Of a stretch of 64,000 bases of DNA, positions 8,901 to 16,716 are shown one piece after another. Below the pieces are notes generated by a model. The model did not search any database. It was given only the letters and a program-made list of their open reading frames with translations, and had not been told where the DNA came from. The stretch's first letter is position 1; each line of letters begins with the position of its first letter. The DNA is taken from the NCBI GenBank assembly GCA_934316845.1, contig CAKRDZ010000004.1, positions 1-64,000 of the forward strand, given 5' to 3'. A program made the position numbers and the translations under genes. Source of the DNA: an uncultured Eubacterium sp. (lineage in GTDB: Bacteria > Bacillota > Clostridia > Lachnospirales > Lachnospiraceae).

Positions 8901-9023
8901 AGAATGCTCCCTGTGTTCTACCAGATCCTCCATTCTGACCGATGCCGGAATATAATATGCTCTTGCCGGCATGGTATTTTCATGAAGCACCGTAAGATCT
9001 TCATAATAACGTGGTACGATCAT
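5985..9023 (-). CDS. lacZ: Beta-galactosidase, GH2 (LacZ type)
   Basis: A 1012-residue LacZ-type enzyme that hydrolyses terminal beta-galactosides such as lactose. The full family order is present: sugar-binding jelly roll (to about residue 220), Ig-like domain (about 220-310), TIM barrel (about 315-605), and the C-terminal domains ending in the LacZ small-chain beta-sandwich. The acid/base is E446 in SMGNES and the nucleophile is E517 in LVEYCHSMGN. No signal peptide, so cytoplasmic. No permease or repressor gene is adjacent. AAGGGGG precedes the ATG; a matching CCCCCTTTT lies further upstream (see the inverted-repeat entry). Confidence 0.95.
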   Translation of the reverse strand: MIVPRYYEDLTVLHENTMPARAYYIPASVRMEDLVEHREHSDRFQLLNGQWKFKYYESIYDVMEPFYEKDRELSGFDSIPVPSVWQMEGYDMHQYTNIRYPFPFDPPYVPQDIPCGTYVRHFDYQKVESAPKAFLNFEGVDSCFYVWLNGVYVGYSQVSHATSEFDVTSLLQEGENTLAVLVAKWCDGSYLEDQDKFRMSGIFRDVYLLKRPEKAVQDYFIKTKVNADRATVQIDLSFYQPITTKIRVENSEGQCVANAEISDNGQVQLEVKDPILWNTENPYLYTVVFETSDEVIVDRIGFRTIEIRDKVLYFNGQKIKFRGVNRHDSDPETGAVISIEQMKKDLTLMKEHNFNAIRSSHYPNAPYFYQLCDQYGFMVIDEADLEAHGPFMIYRKEDTEENRFQRWNEKIADDPAWEKAITDRVQLMVQREKNRTGIVMWSMGNESAYGCNFEKALSWTKQFDPSRITQYESARYRNYDRTYHFENLDLYSRMYPSLEEITEYLEKDGSKPFLLVEYCHSMGNGPGDFEEYFQKIQSDDRMCGGFVWEWCDHAVAHGKAANGKTMYYYGGDHGERIHDGNFCIDGLVYPDRRRHTGILEYKNVYRPVRIVSYDEKTGKLVLHNYMDFDDMKDFLEIRYELTQDGTRIEEGILTEVSAAPHQDTETELVLKIPETGRVYLKLKYYLKKQLPLLQPGHELGFEEWKLHNKDDRNQTTVQYMKGSEMSAANQIRVTENHVSFFFTSDKFRYVLDKRTGLFTELETAGKKRMNHPMELNIRRAPTDNDMFLKEEWKKAHYDEAYTRAYQIEIVPDHNTIRIQEHLAVVADTVQKILDIKLTWEIDCFGRIKTSISAEKDPEFPVLPRFGLRLFLDKTWDEVTYYGMGPQESYRDKHQASSHGLYHSKVADLHEDYIRPQENGSHYDCDFVTVGNSNSGITVVSEKPFSFNASVYTQEELERAAHNYELEESDSVVLCIDYAQNGIGSNSCGPEVQGKYRFDEEQFEFGVELILQL

Positions 9024-9031
9024 TGCAATAA

Positions 9032-9094
9032 CCCCCTTTTCATCTTGACTTTATCATACCTTTAATCCCAGTATCTGTCAACATAAAAAGGGGG
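9032..9094 (-). promoter_or_regulatory. Inverted repeat pairing the lacZ ribosome site with an upstream arm
   Basis: On the minus strand CCCCCTTTT (9094-9086) is a perfect 9-base complement of AAAAGGGGG (9040-9032), which is the lacZ ribosome-binding site. The lacZ promoter lies between the arms. RNA reading through from the metal-ATPase gene would contain both arms and could hide the ribosome site; RNA started at the lacZ promoter would lack the upstream arm. Pairing is seen in the sequence; the function is inferred. Confidence 0.45.
9053..9081 (-). promoter_or_regulatory. Predicted sigma-A promoter of lacZ
   Basis: TTGACA, exactly 17 bases, TATGAT on the minus strand, giving a start about 20 bases before the lacZ initiation codon. 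Confidence 0.7.
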
Positions 9095-9110
9095 AATTAT
9101 AGTTTCAATT

Positions 9111-10982
9111 TTACAGTTTCAAAGCCCGTGTTGCATTGAGTACTGCCAGTACCATAACCCCGACGTCAGCAAAGATGGCAAGCCACATACCAGCGATACC
9201 AAACGCGCCTAAGATCAGGCAGATTGCCTTAATTGCAAGGGCAAATACGATGTTTTCTTTGACAATTTTCAATGTTTTTAGAGAAATTTTCATTGCCAGA
9301 GAAATCTTGGCAGGGTCATCGTCCATCAATACGATGTCGGCTGCTTCAATCGCAGCATCGGAACCCAAAGCTCCCATCGCGATACCGATATCGGCACGGG
9401 AAAGAACCGGTGCGTCATTGATTCCGTCTCCGACAAATGCCAGTTTTTCTTTTGCTGCCTTCTGGGCAAGAAGTTTCTCGACCTCATTTACTTTATCTGC
9501 CGGAAGAAGTTCACTGCACACCTTATCCATTCCGATTTCTTTTGCTACTCTTTCGGCCGTTTTCTTCGCGTCTCCGGTCAGCATTACTGTCTGCTTTATG
9601 CCGTGCTTTTTCAATCCGGAAATGGCATCTTTTGATGTCTCTTTGATCACATCCGAGATGGTGATACAACCGGCATAGTTGTTATCAACGGCTACGTATA
9701 CCATCGTTCCTTCGTCGTACTCCTGACTTACAGAAATTTCCATTTTATTCATCAGGCGGAGATTTCCCGCATACACGATCTTTCCATCCACGACTGCTTT
9801 TACACCATGTCCGGCAATCTCTTCAATATCCGTTACCCGCTCCAGACTCATTTCTTTGCCGTACGCCTTTTTCAGGCTTACACTGATCGGGTGGCTGGAA
9901 CCACTTTCTGCATACGCAGCGTATTCGATGAGCTGTTCTTTGGTGATACCCTGTTCCGGATAAATACCGCTCACCTCAAAGACGCCTTTTGTAAGTGTAC
10001 CCGTCTTGTCAAATACAATATATTTGGTGTCTGCCAGCGCTTCCAGATAATTCGATCCCTTTACAAGGATTCCGTTTGTCGAAGCACAGCCGATTCCACC
10101 GAAAAAGCTAAGCGGAATGGAAATGACAAGAGCACATGGGCAGCTGATTACGAGGAACGTAAGGGCACGCACGATCCATTGCTGCCATGCCGGTGAAATT
10201 CCCATAAGAAGAGAAATAAGCGGCGGCAGAATTGCCAATGCCAACGCACTGTAGCATACTGCCGGCGTATAGTATTTGGCAAATTTTGTAATAAAATTCT
10301 CCGAACGGGACTTTTTCATGCTTGAATTTTCTACCAGATCCAAAATCTTGGAAACGGTCGAATCCCCGAACTCTTTTGTCGTCTTTAACGTGATCGTACC
10401 CGTGAGGTTAATGCAGCCACTGATGACTTCTTCGCCGCATTTTGCATTTCTCGGAACACTTTCTCCTGTCAATGCACTTGTATTTAACGTTGTATTTCCC
10501 TCTGTGATCACGCCGTCAATCGGCACTTTCTCACCTGGATTTACTACTATTTCCGTTCCTATTTCCACATCATCCGGATCTACCTGTTCCATTTTTCCGT
10601 CCACGATAATATTGGCATAATCGGGACGGATATCCATCAAAGCCGTGATGTTTTTTCGGCTCTTTCCAACTGCAAAACTCTGGAACAATTCGCCGATCTG
10701 ATAAAAAAGCATAACGGCGCTGCCTTCCCGGAAATCACCGAGAAGAATCGCTCCTACTGTCGCAACCGCCATCAGGAAATTTTCATCAAAGACCTGACGG
10801 TTCAGAATTCCCTTTCCTGCTTTCTTTAGAATGTCATATCCGATGATAAAATAAGGGATCAGATACAGGACTATCTGCGCGATCAGCGGCAGTTCCACCA
10901 GCGTATCTACAATAGATACGGCAACAAGGAGTACAAGGGAAATGATGATCCGGTATAATACTTTTTTTTGTTTCTTCGTCAT
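9111..10982 (-). CDS. cadA: Zn/Cd/Pb-type P1B ATPase exporter
   Basis: A 623-residue heavy-metal P-type ATPase that pumps divalent metal out of the cytoplasm. Visible motifs are TGES in the actuator domain, the CPC metal site in the membrane helix (SCPCAL), DKTGTLT phosphorylation loop, SHPIS, MLTGD and GDGINDAP. CPC with an ArsR-type neighbour points to Zn/Cd/Pb rather than Cu. The usual N-terminal metal-binding domain is absent; a separate small protein encoded 14 bp upstream supplies one. ATG 10982 is used because GGAG lies 9 bases before it. Third gene of the regulator-chaperone-pump operon. Confidence 0.9.
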   Translation of the reverse strand: MTKKQKKVLYRIIISLVLLVAVSIVDTLVELPLIAQIVLYLIPYFIIGYDILKKAGKGILNRQVFDENFLMAVATVGAILLGDFREGSAVMLFYQIGELFQSFAVGKSRKNITALMDIRPDYANIIVDGKMEQVDPDDVEIGTEIVVNPGEKVPIDGVITEGNTTLNTSALTGESVPRNAKCGEEVISGCINLTGTITLKTTKEFGDSTVSKILDLVENSSMKKSRSENFITKFAKYYTPAVCYSALALAILPPLISLLMGISPAWQQWIVRALTFLVISCPCALVISIPLSFFGGIGCASTNGILVKGSNYLEALADTKYIVFDKTGTLTKGVFEVSGIYPEQGITKEQLIEYAAYAESGSSHPISVSLKKAYGKEMSLERVTDIEEIAGHGVKAVVDGKIVYAGNLRLMNKMEISVSQEYDEGTMVYVAVDNNYAGCITISDVIKETSKDAISGLKKHGIKQTVMLTGDAKKTAERVAKEIGMDKVCSELLPADKVNEVEKLLAQKAAKEKLAFVGDGINDAPVLSRADIGIAMGALGSDAAIEAADIVLMDDDPAKISLAMKISLKTLKIVKENIVFALAIKAICLILGAFGIAGMWLAIFADVGVMVLAVLNATRALKL

Positions 10983-10996
10983 AAACACTCTCTCCT

Positions 10997-11215
10997 TTAC
11001 AGGAAGATTTCACAATCGTCCTCTACCTTTTTACAATTTTTGTAAGCCTCCTGCATAACGGCCTCTACATCGGCACCTTCTTCAAATTCCACTTTCAATT
11101 TCAATGTCATAAAACTCAATGCAGCATCTTTGACACCTGCTGTATTTTTTACTGCTTCTTCCATCTTTGCTGCACAGTTTGCGCAATCTACGTCTACTTT
11201 GTATGTTTTCTTCAT
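10997..11215 (-). CDS. Stand-alone heavy-metal-associated (HMA) domain protein
   Basis: A 72-residue HMA ferredoxin-like domain with the metal site CANC near residue 9 (VDCANCAAKM). It probably delivers metal to the adjacent P-type ATPase or senses load for it. The C-terminal DDCEIF adds a further cysteine and acidic residues, as in Zn/Cd-type domains. The ATG at 11215 is chosen because GGAGG lies 8 bases upstream; an in-frame start at 11230 lies before that site. Spacing to the ATPase is 14 bp, so the two are co-translated. The splitting of pump and metal-binding domain into two genes is the notable feature. Confidence 0.85.
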   Translation of the reverse strand: MKKTYKVDVDCANCAAKMEEAVKNTAGVKDAALSFMTLKLKVEFEEGADVEAVMQEAYKNCKKVEDDCEIFL

Positions 11216-11241
11216 GATAAAAACCTCCATTTTTCAATAAA

Positions 11242-11607
11242 TTATTTTTGTTCTTCTTCTACATGTTCTACGCCCATACTCAATATGTTTCTCACATGTT
11301 CATCATCCAATGCATAAAAGATAATCTTCCCTTCTCTTCGGAATCGAACAAGTTTCGCATCTTTCAAAATTTTGAGCTGGTGGCTGACTGCGGATTGGGA
11401 CAGATTCAATATCTGTGCCATATCACCTACACACAATTCGGTTTCCAGCAAGGCATGCAGGATACGGATACGGGTCGAATCTCCAAACACTTTAAAAAGT
11501 TCTGCGAGATCGTACAATTCTTCTTCTGCCGGCTGTTTGTCTAAAACCCGTTTAACCACATCGGCATGTACTGCCAGAAAATCGCCATTAGTTTCTTGCT
11601 CTTTCAT
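11242..11607 (-). CDS. ArsR/SmtB-family metal-responsive repressor
   Basis: A 121-residue winged-helix repressor of the CadC/CzrA/SmtB type. The recognition helix region reads LNLSQSAVSHQLKILKDAKLV, followed by the wing RFRREGKIIFYAL. The helix-3 region is ELCVGD, where CadC proteins have ELCVCD, so the full cysteine metal site of CadC is not present. A C-terminal helix with D, H and E residues (DDEHVRNIL, GVEHVEEE) suits a CzrA-like alpha-5 zinc site. It is the first gene of the efflux operon and sits next to its own operator, so autoregulation is likely. Confidence 0.88.
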   Translation of the reverse strand: MKEQETNGDFLAVHADVVKRVLDKQPAEEELYDLAELFKVFGDSTRIRILHALLETELCVGDMAQILNLSQSAVSHQLKILKDAKLVRFRREGKIIFYALDDEHVRNILSMGVEHVEEEQK

Positions 11608-11636
11608 AAGTTCTGCTCCTTTCTCAAAACTTTATC

Positions 11637-11656
11637 ATATGAACGCTTATTCATAT
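11637..11656 (-). promoter_or_regulatory. Predicted ArsR/SmtB operator
   Basis: An imperfect palindrome ATATGAA-cgctta-TTCATAT, the TGAA/TTCA pattern bound by SmtB/CzrA repressors, lies between the -10 box and the regulator's start codon. A further TTCATATG half-site lies in the promoter spacer. Confidence 0.65.
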
Positions 11657-11667
11657 TTACATATTTA

Positions 11668-11696
11668 ATTATATTCATATGTTTTAATTTTGTCAA
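11668..11696 (-). promoter_or_regulatory. Sigma-A promoter of the metal efflux operon
   Basis: A perfect consensus on the minus strand: TTGACA, 17 bases, TATAAT. The ArsR-type operator lies just downstream, consistent with repression until metal is present. Confidence 0.8.
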
Positions 11697-11716
11697 TACT
11701 AAAATGCAATTTTTTT

Positions 11717-11730
11717 GTAACTATTCCGGC
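11717..11730. repeat. Fragment of the hairpin-repeat end motif
   Basis: GTAACTATTCCGG, matching the end of the repeat family at 12 of 13 bases. It runs directly into the terminator of the DUF4867 gene; no matching second end is visible. Confidence 0.4.
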
Positions 11731-11737
11731 TTTTCAT

Positions 11738-11776
11738 AAAAGAAGCCGGACTTCTCATTGGGAGAAATCCGACTTC
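11738..11776 (-). terminator. Intrinsic terminator of the DUF4867 gene
   Basis: On the minus strand a 15-bp stem (GAAGTCGGATTTCTC against GAGAAGTCCGGCTTC, one mismatch and one wobble) with a 5-base loop is followed by TTTT. Confidence 0.8.
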
Positions 11777-11799
11777 TAACACACTCTTTATCCTATTAC

Positions 11800-12429
11800 T
11801 TATTTTACAGAGATATTTTCGCCTTTCAGTCCATTGAATGCACCATCGATCTTGGCATCCGGATGGGCGATCAGCCATTTGTTACGAGCTACCAGAAGTT
11901 TATCTTCTTTGGCACCTTCCGGTTTTACAACCAGATCAAGGTTTGTATCCTTTGGAAGAACTACTACACAGCGGAAGTTTGCACCGTCTACGCTGCATGG
12001 CGCATAGTGAAGTGTCGTCGCATATACGTCGATCACAGTTCCCTTTGGCACTAAAAATGCCTCAATCTTAGAAGTATCGTATGTATCATCTTCCTCGATA
12101 TCCTGCTCGCTTCCGATCAAAAGGATCAAATCAGTTGCTGCCACGTTGATCTCGGAAGAACGATGATATTCTACTGCATTCAAAAGATGGTTATTTCCAT
12201 TGCAGTATCCAATCTGGATTGGAAGTCCGCCGTACAGACTATCGGTAAAATCTTTCATCACCGGCAATGCCTCCAAAGCGCTTTCCGATGGCACATAGAC
12301 AACTTCGTCATCCGGACAAGGCATCTCCTGCATTTTTTCGATCAATGCATCGACATCATACTCTCCTGTCAGAACACGTCCATATTTTTTGAAAGATGCA
12401 TCGGTTACTTTTTGAATCTGAATACTCAT
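11800..12429 (-). CDS. DUF4867 family protein
   Basis: A 209-residue protein that I place in the DUF4867 family, thought to be cupin-like and seen near sugar-metabolism genes. A conserved-looking stretch is GYCNGNNHLLNAVEYHRSSE, with histidines that could bind metal, followed by LILLIGSEQDIEEDD and FLVPKGTVIDVYATTLHYAPC, a beta-barrel-like pattern. The enzymatic role is not known. It has its own promoter and terminator and is therefore monocistronic. AGGAGGG precedes the ATG. Family assignment is from memory. Confidence 0.65.
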   Translation of the reverse strand: MSIQIQKVTDASFKKYGRVLTGEYDVDALIEKMQEMPCPDDEVVYVPSESALEALPVMKDFTDSLYGGLPIQIGYCNGNNHLLNAVEYHRSSEINVAATDLILLIGSEQDIEEDDTYDTSKIEAFLVPKGTVIDVYATTLHYAPCSVDGANFRCVVVLPKDTNLDLVVKPEGAKEDKLLVARNKWLIAHPDAKIDGAFNGLKGENISVK

Positions 12430-12469
12430 AATTAAAATACCCTCCTATGTGATAAATTTTATTACTTAT

Positions 12470-12498
12470 ATTATACAATGACTTGTACAATTTCACAA
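12470..12498 (-). promoter_or_regulatory. Predicted sigma-A promoter of the DUF4867 gene
   Basis: TTGTGA, 17 bases, TATAAT on the minus strand, about 40 bases before the start codon. Confidence 0.65.
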
Positions 12499-12505
12499 GA
12501 TGAAA

Positions 12506-13465
12506 TTACCAGTTCTTCACGATCCATTTTCCGGTTTTGGACAAATGGCTCTTCTTAATATTCGCTGTCGTTTTGCATGAAGGCTTCAAAAGCGCGGAAG
12601 TCTCATTTTTGTTGCAGAGACTCCATGCTATTCTGCCGATATTGTATTTCTTCAAAAGAGACATCCATTTTTTTGCCTCTTTTTTATTGATGGCACCATT
12701 ACCGGAAGCATCGCAGATAGAAAACTCGCTTACGATCACCGGCAGATTTTTCTTGTGTGCCTCGATCAATTTATTGCGGATGCCGTCGCCATGTGTCGCC
12801 GCATAAAAATGAAGCGCATACAAAATATTGGTCTGATCTTGGATCGGATCCTGTGCCACGATGTCCACGTCCTGTGACCACGTCGGCGTCCCTACAATGA
12901 TCAGCGCATCTTTATCGTTCCGGCGGATCAATGAGATCATCGACTCTGCGTACGACTTAATGTCCTTTTTCCATGTTACGTTTCCGTTTGGCTCATTGCA
13001 GATCTCATAGATCACATTGGTCTGCGCTGCATATTTTTTGGAAAAATAAGTAAAAAACTCTTTTGCCTGTGACTGATTTGTCTTTGGATTTCCATCTGAC
13101 AAAATATGCCAGTCCAGGATCACGTACATACCAAGATCCGTCGCCGCCTTTACGCCCTCTTCCACTTTTGAGTAAAGCGATTTCTGATATCCGGCTCCCG
13201 GATCGCTGTACAAGGCAAGCCGTATGGTATTGGCTCCCATTTTTTGGAAACTGCGAAATGCTTTTTTATTTACATACTGCGGAAACCAAGCAATGCCGTG
13301 TGTACTAACACCGCGGAGATTGACGGTTCTTCCTTTGGAATTTACAATTTTCGTTCCCTGCATCTGAAGCGGTTCGCATTTTTTTGCCGCCCGGTTCACA
13401 TCGGCATGGAAAAGCAATCCCAGAAAAGCCGCTGCGATCAGACTGCACCAGATCCATTTTTTCAT
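12506..13465 (-). CDS. Secreted GH5-family endoglucanase-like enzyme
   Basis: A 319-residue glycoside hydrolase family 5 enzyme (cellulase-like, probably GH5_2), predicted to cut beta-1,4-glucan or a related polysaccharide outside the cell. A short N-terminal membrane segment (about residues 4-20) acts as signal or anchor. The catalytic acid/base is E158 in EICNEPNG and the nucleophile is E247 in IVSEFS; RGVSTHG and DWHILSDGNP are further GH5 marks. There is no carbohydrate-binding module. ATG 13465 is chosen because AGGAG lies before it. It is transcribed divergently from the LysR gene, which may regulate it. Confidence 0.85.
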   Translation of the reverse strand: MKKWIWCSLIAAAFLGLLFHADVNRAAKKCEPLQMQGTKIVNSKGRTVNLRGVSTHGIAWFPQYVNKKAFRSFQKMGANTIRLALYSDPGAGYQKSLYSKVEEGVKAATDLGMYVILDWHILSDGNPKTNQSQAKEFFTYFSKKYAAQTNVIYEICNEPNGNVTWKKDIKSYAESMISLIRRNDKDALIIVGTPTWSQDVDIVAQDPIQDQTNILYALHFYAATHGDGIRNKLIEAHKKNLPVIVSEFSICDASGNGAINKKEAKKWMSLLKKYNIGRIAWSLCNKNETSALLKPSCKTTANIKKSHLSKTGKWIVKNW

Positions 13466-13495
13466 TTTCTCTACACTCCTGTTATTTTTTCTTTC

Positions 13496-13524
13496 ATTAT
13501 AACTTTTTTCCTGCTTTTTTTCAA
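13496..13524 (-). promoter_or_regulatory. Predicted sigma-A promoter of the GH5 gene
   Basis: TTGAAA, 17 bases, TATAAT on the minus strand, about 30 bases before the start codon. Confidence 0.65.
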
Positions 13525-13541
13525 TTCCTTTCGATAAATTG

Positions 13542-13570
13542 TTGAAGATTGAAACCAAATATTGTATACT
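13542..13570 (+). promoter_or_regulatory. Predicted sigma-A promoter of the LysR-type regulator
   Basis: TTGAAG, 17 bases, TATACT on the plus strand. It lies back-to-back with the GH5 promoter, so one regulator-binding event could affect both. Confidence 0.55.
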
Positions 13571-13609
13571 GTTATTATACTATAATTATGAAATAGAGGA
13601 TTTGAACTT

Positions 13610-14593
13610 ATGACAACACAACAGATTCAATACATCATTGCAATTACAGAAGAGGGAAGCTTTTCCGCTGCTGCTAAAAAACTGGTGGTTACCCAGCCAT
13701 CAATCAGCCAGCTGGTTAAAAATATGGAATACACGATCGGTGCTCCGTTATTTGACCGTACGACACAGCCGATCAAATTGACGCCTGTCGGAATCGCTTA
13801 TTATGAAGCCGCCAAAAAAATTGAAAATGTAAACCGGGAACTGCAAAACCGTGTTTCGGAGATCAACGATTTGCAGTTTGGTACTCTGACAATCGGAACT
13901 TCTCCATTTCGCGCAGCGTGTATGCTTCCCAAAAGCATTGCCTATTTTAAAGAAAAATATCCGGGCATTTCGATCAATATCATTTCAGAGCCGATTGAAA
14001 TATTAAAACAGTATCTGCTGGATGGCGATATTGATATCTGTATTGAAAATGATGTTTTCCAGCCACAGTTTTTTACTTCCGAAAGTTTATCTACGGAAAC
14101 CTTCTATCTCGCTGTAAATCCATCCAATCCATGGAATGAGGGAAAAGAGAAAAATGTGTTGACGGTAGATGACATTTTGCACGACAGTGAAAAGCTTTAT
14201 GAGGATTGTGCTGTGAGTGCTGCAGAAACAGAGAAACTTCCTTTTATTCTGCTGGATTCCAAGAGTGAATACCAGGATGTCTCTGCCAATATTTTTGATA
14301 CGCTTAATATGAAGCCGGATATCACTCTCCGCGCTTCCAATATTGAGACAAAGTTCCACTGGATCACTTCCAATCTCGGCGCCGGCTTTATTCCGGATAC
14401 GCTGATTCGCTTTGGTAATTTTAAAGAACATCCAAATTATTATAAGATTCGTGAAACGAAACGTTCCAGCCAGCTTTTTCAGGAAGAGATCGTTGTCGCT
14501 TACAACAAGCACCACTTCCTGACAAAAGCGGCGAAAGAATATATCATTGAATTAAAGAAATTGATCGGATTGGGAACCTGGCTGACTGCCTGA
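13610..14593 (+). CDS. LysR-family transcriptional regulator
   Basis: A 327-residue LysR-type regulator. The winged helix is at the N-terminus (FSAAAKKLVVTQPSISQLVKNME, residues about 19-41), followed by a linker helix and a periplasmic-binding-protein-like effector domain (from about residue 90, FGTLTIGTSPFRA). The effector is unknown. It is one of the few plus-strand genes and is divergent from the GH5 gene, the usual geometry for a LysR target. It converges on the GDSL hydrolase gene with only 4 bp between the stops. Confidence 0.9.
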   Translation: MTTQQIQYIIAITEEGSFSAAAKKLVVTQPSISQLVKNMEYTIGAPLFDRTTQPIKLTPVGIAYYEAAKKIENVNRELQNRVSEINDLQFGTLTIGTSPFRAACMLPKSIAYFKEKYPGISINIISEPIEILKQYLLDGDIDICIENDVFQPQFFTSESLSTETFYLAVNPSNPWNEGKEKNVLTVDDILHDSEKLYEDCAVSAAETEKLPFILLDSKSEYQDVSANIFDTLNMKPDITLRASNIETKFHWITSNLGAGFIPDTLIRFGNFKEHPNYYKIRETKRSSQLFQEEIVVAYNKHHFLTKAAKEYIIELKKLIGLGTWLTA

Positions 14594-14597
14594 GAAT

Positions 14598-15620
14598 TTA
14601 TTCTTCGATCAGACAGCCAATTCCAAATTTGACATCAAACTGTTTTAACTGCCCCCAATCATTTTGTTTTCCACCGGCCGGCCGCACCTCGATCGTGTGC
14701 CAGCCGGCTTTTTGTTCGGCTAAGATCATTCGCACCATCCGGTTATCCCAGGCAAACTCCCAATACATTTCCAGACATTCCCTCGGTTCGCCATCGACAT
14801 AAATCTCTATTTTGCAATCCGTCTGCCGTGCTGTCTGGAAAAATTCGGCAACAATGACAGAACAATACCGTTTCACGGAAAAATACTGATTTTCATCATA
14901 CGTGATGCCGTCTATCTTTTCAAATTTCCAAAAAGATCCGTCAAAACAAGGCTCTTCCGGTATGACATAAGGCTTCTTTTCTTCCTTTTCGAGTGAATAT
15001 TGGAAAAAGTGCAGAATATTATCTGCGATAAATTCATGGCCTTCAACGCGCGGATGCACGTAATCACTTGCATAATCTTCCCAGGAAAACCGATTTTCCC
15101 GAATATTTCCCATCACTATGCTGCCAATATCCAAAAGCGGAATGTGATAATAATGTGCGATCCTTGTCATCGCTCCCCGCGTGCAGTTGCCCTTCTCATT
15201 GCAAAAAAGCAGAACGCAGACATATGTGCCATTTTCCAGAAAATGATGCACCAGCCCCTCAAAGGCTTCCTGAAGATAATACTGCCCCGGATCGTTTACA
15301 CTGTAATCCAAAAAAACAAGATCCGGCTTTTTCGCCATCAGATCCTCCATCGCAAAGAGCGCATGCGCAGAAAATGTCCCGGACACACTGGCATTGACAA
15401 ATTCCGGCACCGTACTTCCCGGAAAATAATCCTGCCATTTCTGCTCCATTTTATTTAAAAAGGCATTCCCCTTTTTTACTGCCTCGCCTTTAGACACAGA
15501 AGCTCCCAATGCCGCGATTTTTTTCTTCTCACCACGCAGTCCTGCTTCCAGGATCTCCCGAACCGGCTGAAGGTTTGCCCGGTCAAATGCTTCCGGCTGA
15601 ATATAGATACACTGCTCCAT
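14598..15620 (-). CDS. SGNH/GDSL-family hydrolase with C-terminal beta domain
   Basis: A 340-residue esterase-like protein. SGNH block I is ALGASVS (serine near residue 41), block III is around DYSVNDP, and block V is SDYVHP with the catalytic D and H near residue 190. The last ~110 residues form a second, beta-rich part. No signal peptide is present, so it is probably cytoplasmic. Members remove acetyl or acyl groups from sugars and glycans; the neighbouring polysaccharide deacetylase gene supports a role in glycan handling. AAGGAG precedes the ATG. The gene starts just after the terminator of that neighbour. Confidence 0.8.
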   Translation of the reverse strand: MEQCIYIQPEAFDRANLQPVREILEAGLRGEKKKIAALGASVSKGEAVKKGNAFLNKMEQKWQDYFPGSTVPEFVNASVSGTFSAHALFAMEDLMAKKPDLVFLDYSVNDPGQYYLQEAFEGLVHHFLENGTYVCVLLFCNEKGNCTRGAMTRIAHYYHIPLLDIGSIVMGNIRENRFSWEDYASDYVHPRVEGHEFIADNILHFFQYSLEKEEKKPYVIPEEPCFDGSFWKFEKIDGITYDENQYFSVKRYCSVIVAEFFQTARQTDCKIEIYVDGEPRECLEMYWEFAWDNRMVRMILAEQKAGWHTIEVRPAGGKQNDWGQLKQFDVKFGIGCLIEE

Positions 15621-15642
15621 AACACTTCTCCTTATTTTTGTG

Positions 15643-15679
15643 TAAAAAAGTAAGTGGCACTATATCGCTATAGTACCAC
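15643..15679 (-). terminator. Intrinsic terminator of the polysaccharide deacetylase gene
   Basis: On the minus strand GTGGTACTATA and TATAGTGCCAC form an 11-bp stem around GCGA (one mismatch), followed by TTACTTTTTT. The rest of 15621-15823 is A+T-rich and I see no gene in it. Confidence 0.75.
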
Positions 15680-15823
15680 CAGAAAAAAGTATGAAAAAGG
15701 ATTATCAAAAATACCTTGTCTGCGTTATTTATCTTACTGAAATACATTGTAACATACTTTTTTTAAAAAGACAAATTAGAATTTGTTATAAATACTATAA
15801 CCTCTACGTTATATGTATATTTT

Positions 15824-16660
15824 TTACAATTCTATGGTGTCGCCCGAATCTATTGACTTTGCCACATTATCAACCTCCAGCCAAATGGTGGTATCTGTTG
15901 GATTGTAGATTTTTTTCCCGTTTTGCGAAAAAATTAATTGTTTATATTTTTGATGATAATTGCAAATTTCTCCATTTGTTGCATACCAGACATCCTCTTT
16001 ATTTGCCACTTTTTCAAACAAGTCATCAACAATATGCCAGTTATCCTGCTCATCAAATTCAAAGGTATGTCCCCAAACATAAAACAGATAGGAATCATCT
16101 GCTACCGTATCATTCAAAAATTTCTCTGCCAGTTCCATTAATTCCGGTTCCGCATGGTGGCAGGTCGGATTGAGGATCAGCCAGTCTTCCGGCAAATGAA
16201 ATTCATAAGTACTCTCTACCGTACGAGCATAACTGATTCCGGCATTTTTTAATATCTGAATCAGCGTTTCATTATATAAACCATACGGATAAGCGTATCC
16301 GGTAATGATTCTGTCATACATATTTTCCAATTTATGGCGGCATTTGATAATATCTTCCATCAACTGCATTGGCGGTAAAGTTGTTGATTTTTGATGATCA
16401 TATCCATGGTTTGCCACTTCAACAAGTGAATTATCATACAAATCTTTTGCTTTTTTTTCTGTTACATTAATATACGTTTCTCCTTCCGGAAATACCGCAT
16501 CTTCTTTGGAAAACCAGCCGGGAATGATATTGAACGTTCCCTTGATATGGTATTGTTCCATTTTTTTGATAAGACGCTCATCCTGCGTAATATTATCATC
16601 ATAGCTGATGGTAAATGCTTTTTTCTTTCCTCCTGGAAATCTCATATAACATTGTTTCAT
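15824..16660 (-). CDS. Polysaccharide deacetylase (CE4/NodB-like)
   Basis: A 278-residue protein with the NodB homology fold. The metal motif 1 is TISYDDN (DD near residue 21), and motif 2 is VANHGYDH (HxxxH-type ligands near residue 84). The YAYPYGLYNE segment is the typical third motif. It would remove acetyl groups from a glycan. There is no signal peptide, which is unusual if the substrate is cell-wall glycan and suggests an intracellular sugar-chain substrate. The last ~45 residues form an extra beta segment. GGAGGG lies before the ATG. The gene ends in its own terminator. Confidence 0.85.
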   Translation of the reverse strand: MKQCYMRFPGGKKKAFTISYDDNITQDERLIKKMEQYHIKGTFNIIPGWFSKEDAVFPEGETYINVTEKKAKDLYDNSLVEVANHGYDHQKSTTLPPMQLMEDIIKCRHKLENMYDRIITGYAYPYGLYNETLIQILKNAGISYARTVESTYEFHLPEDWLILNPTCHHAEPELMELAEKFLNDTVADDSYLFYVWGHTFEFDEQDNWHIVDDLFEKVANKEDVWYATNGEICNYHQKYKQLIFSQNGKKIYNPTDTTIWLEVDNVAKSIDSGDTIEL

Positions 16661-16716
16661 AGTTACCCTCCATTATTTAATCAAATCGTGTACTTTCCTA
16701 TTGTATCAAATTTTAC

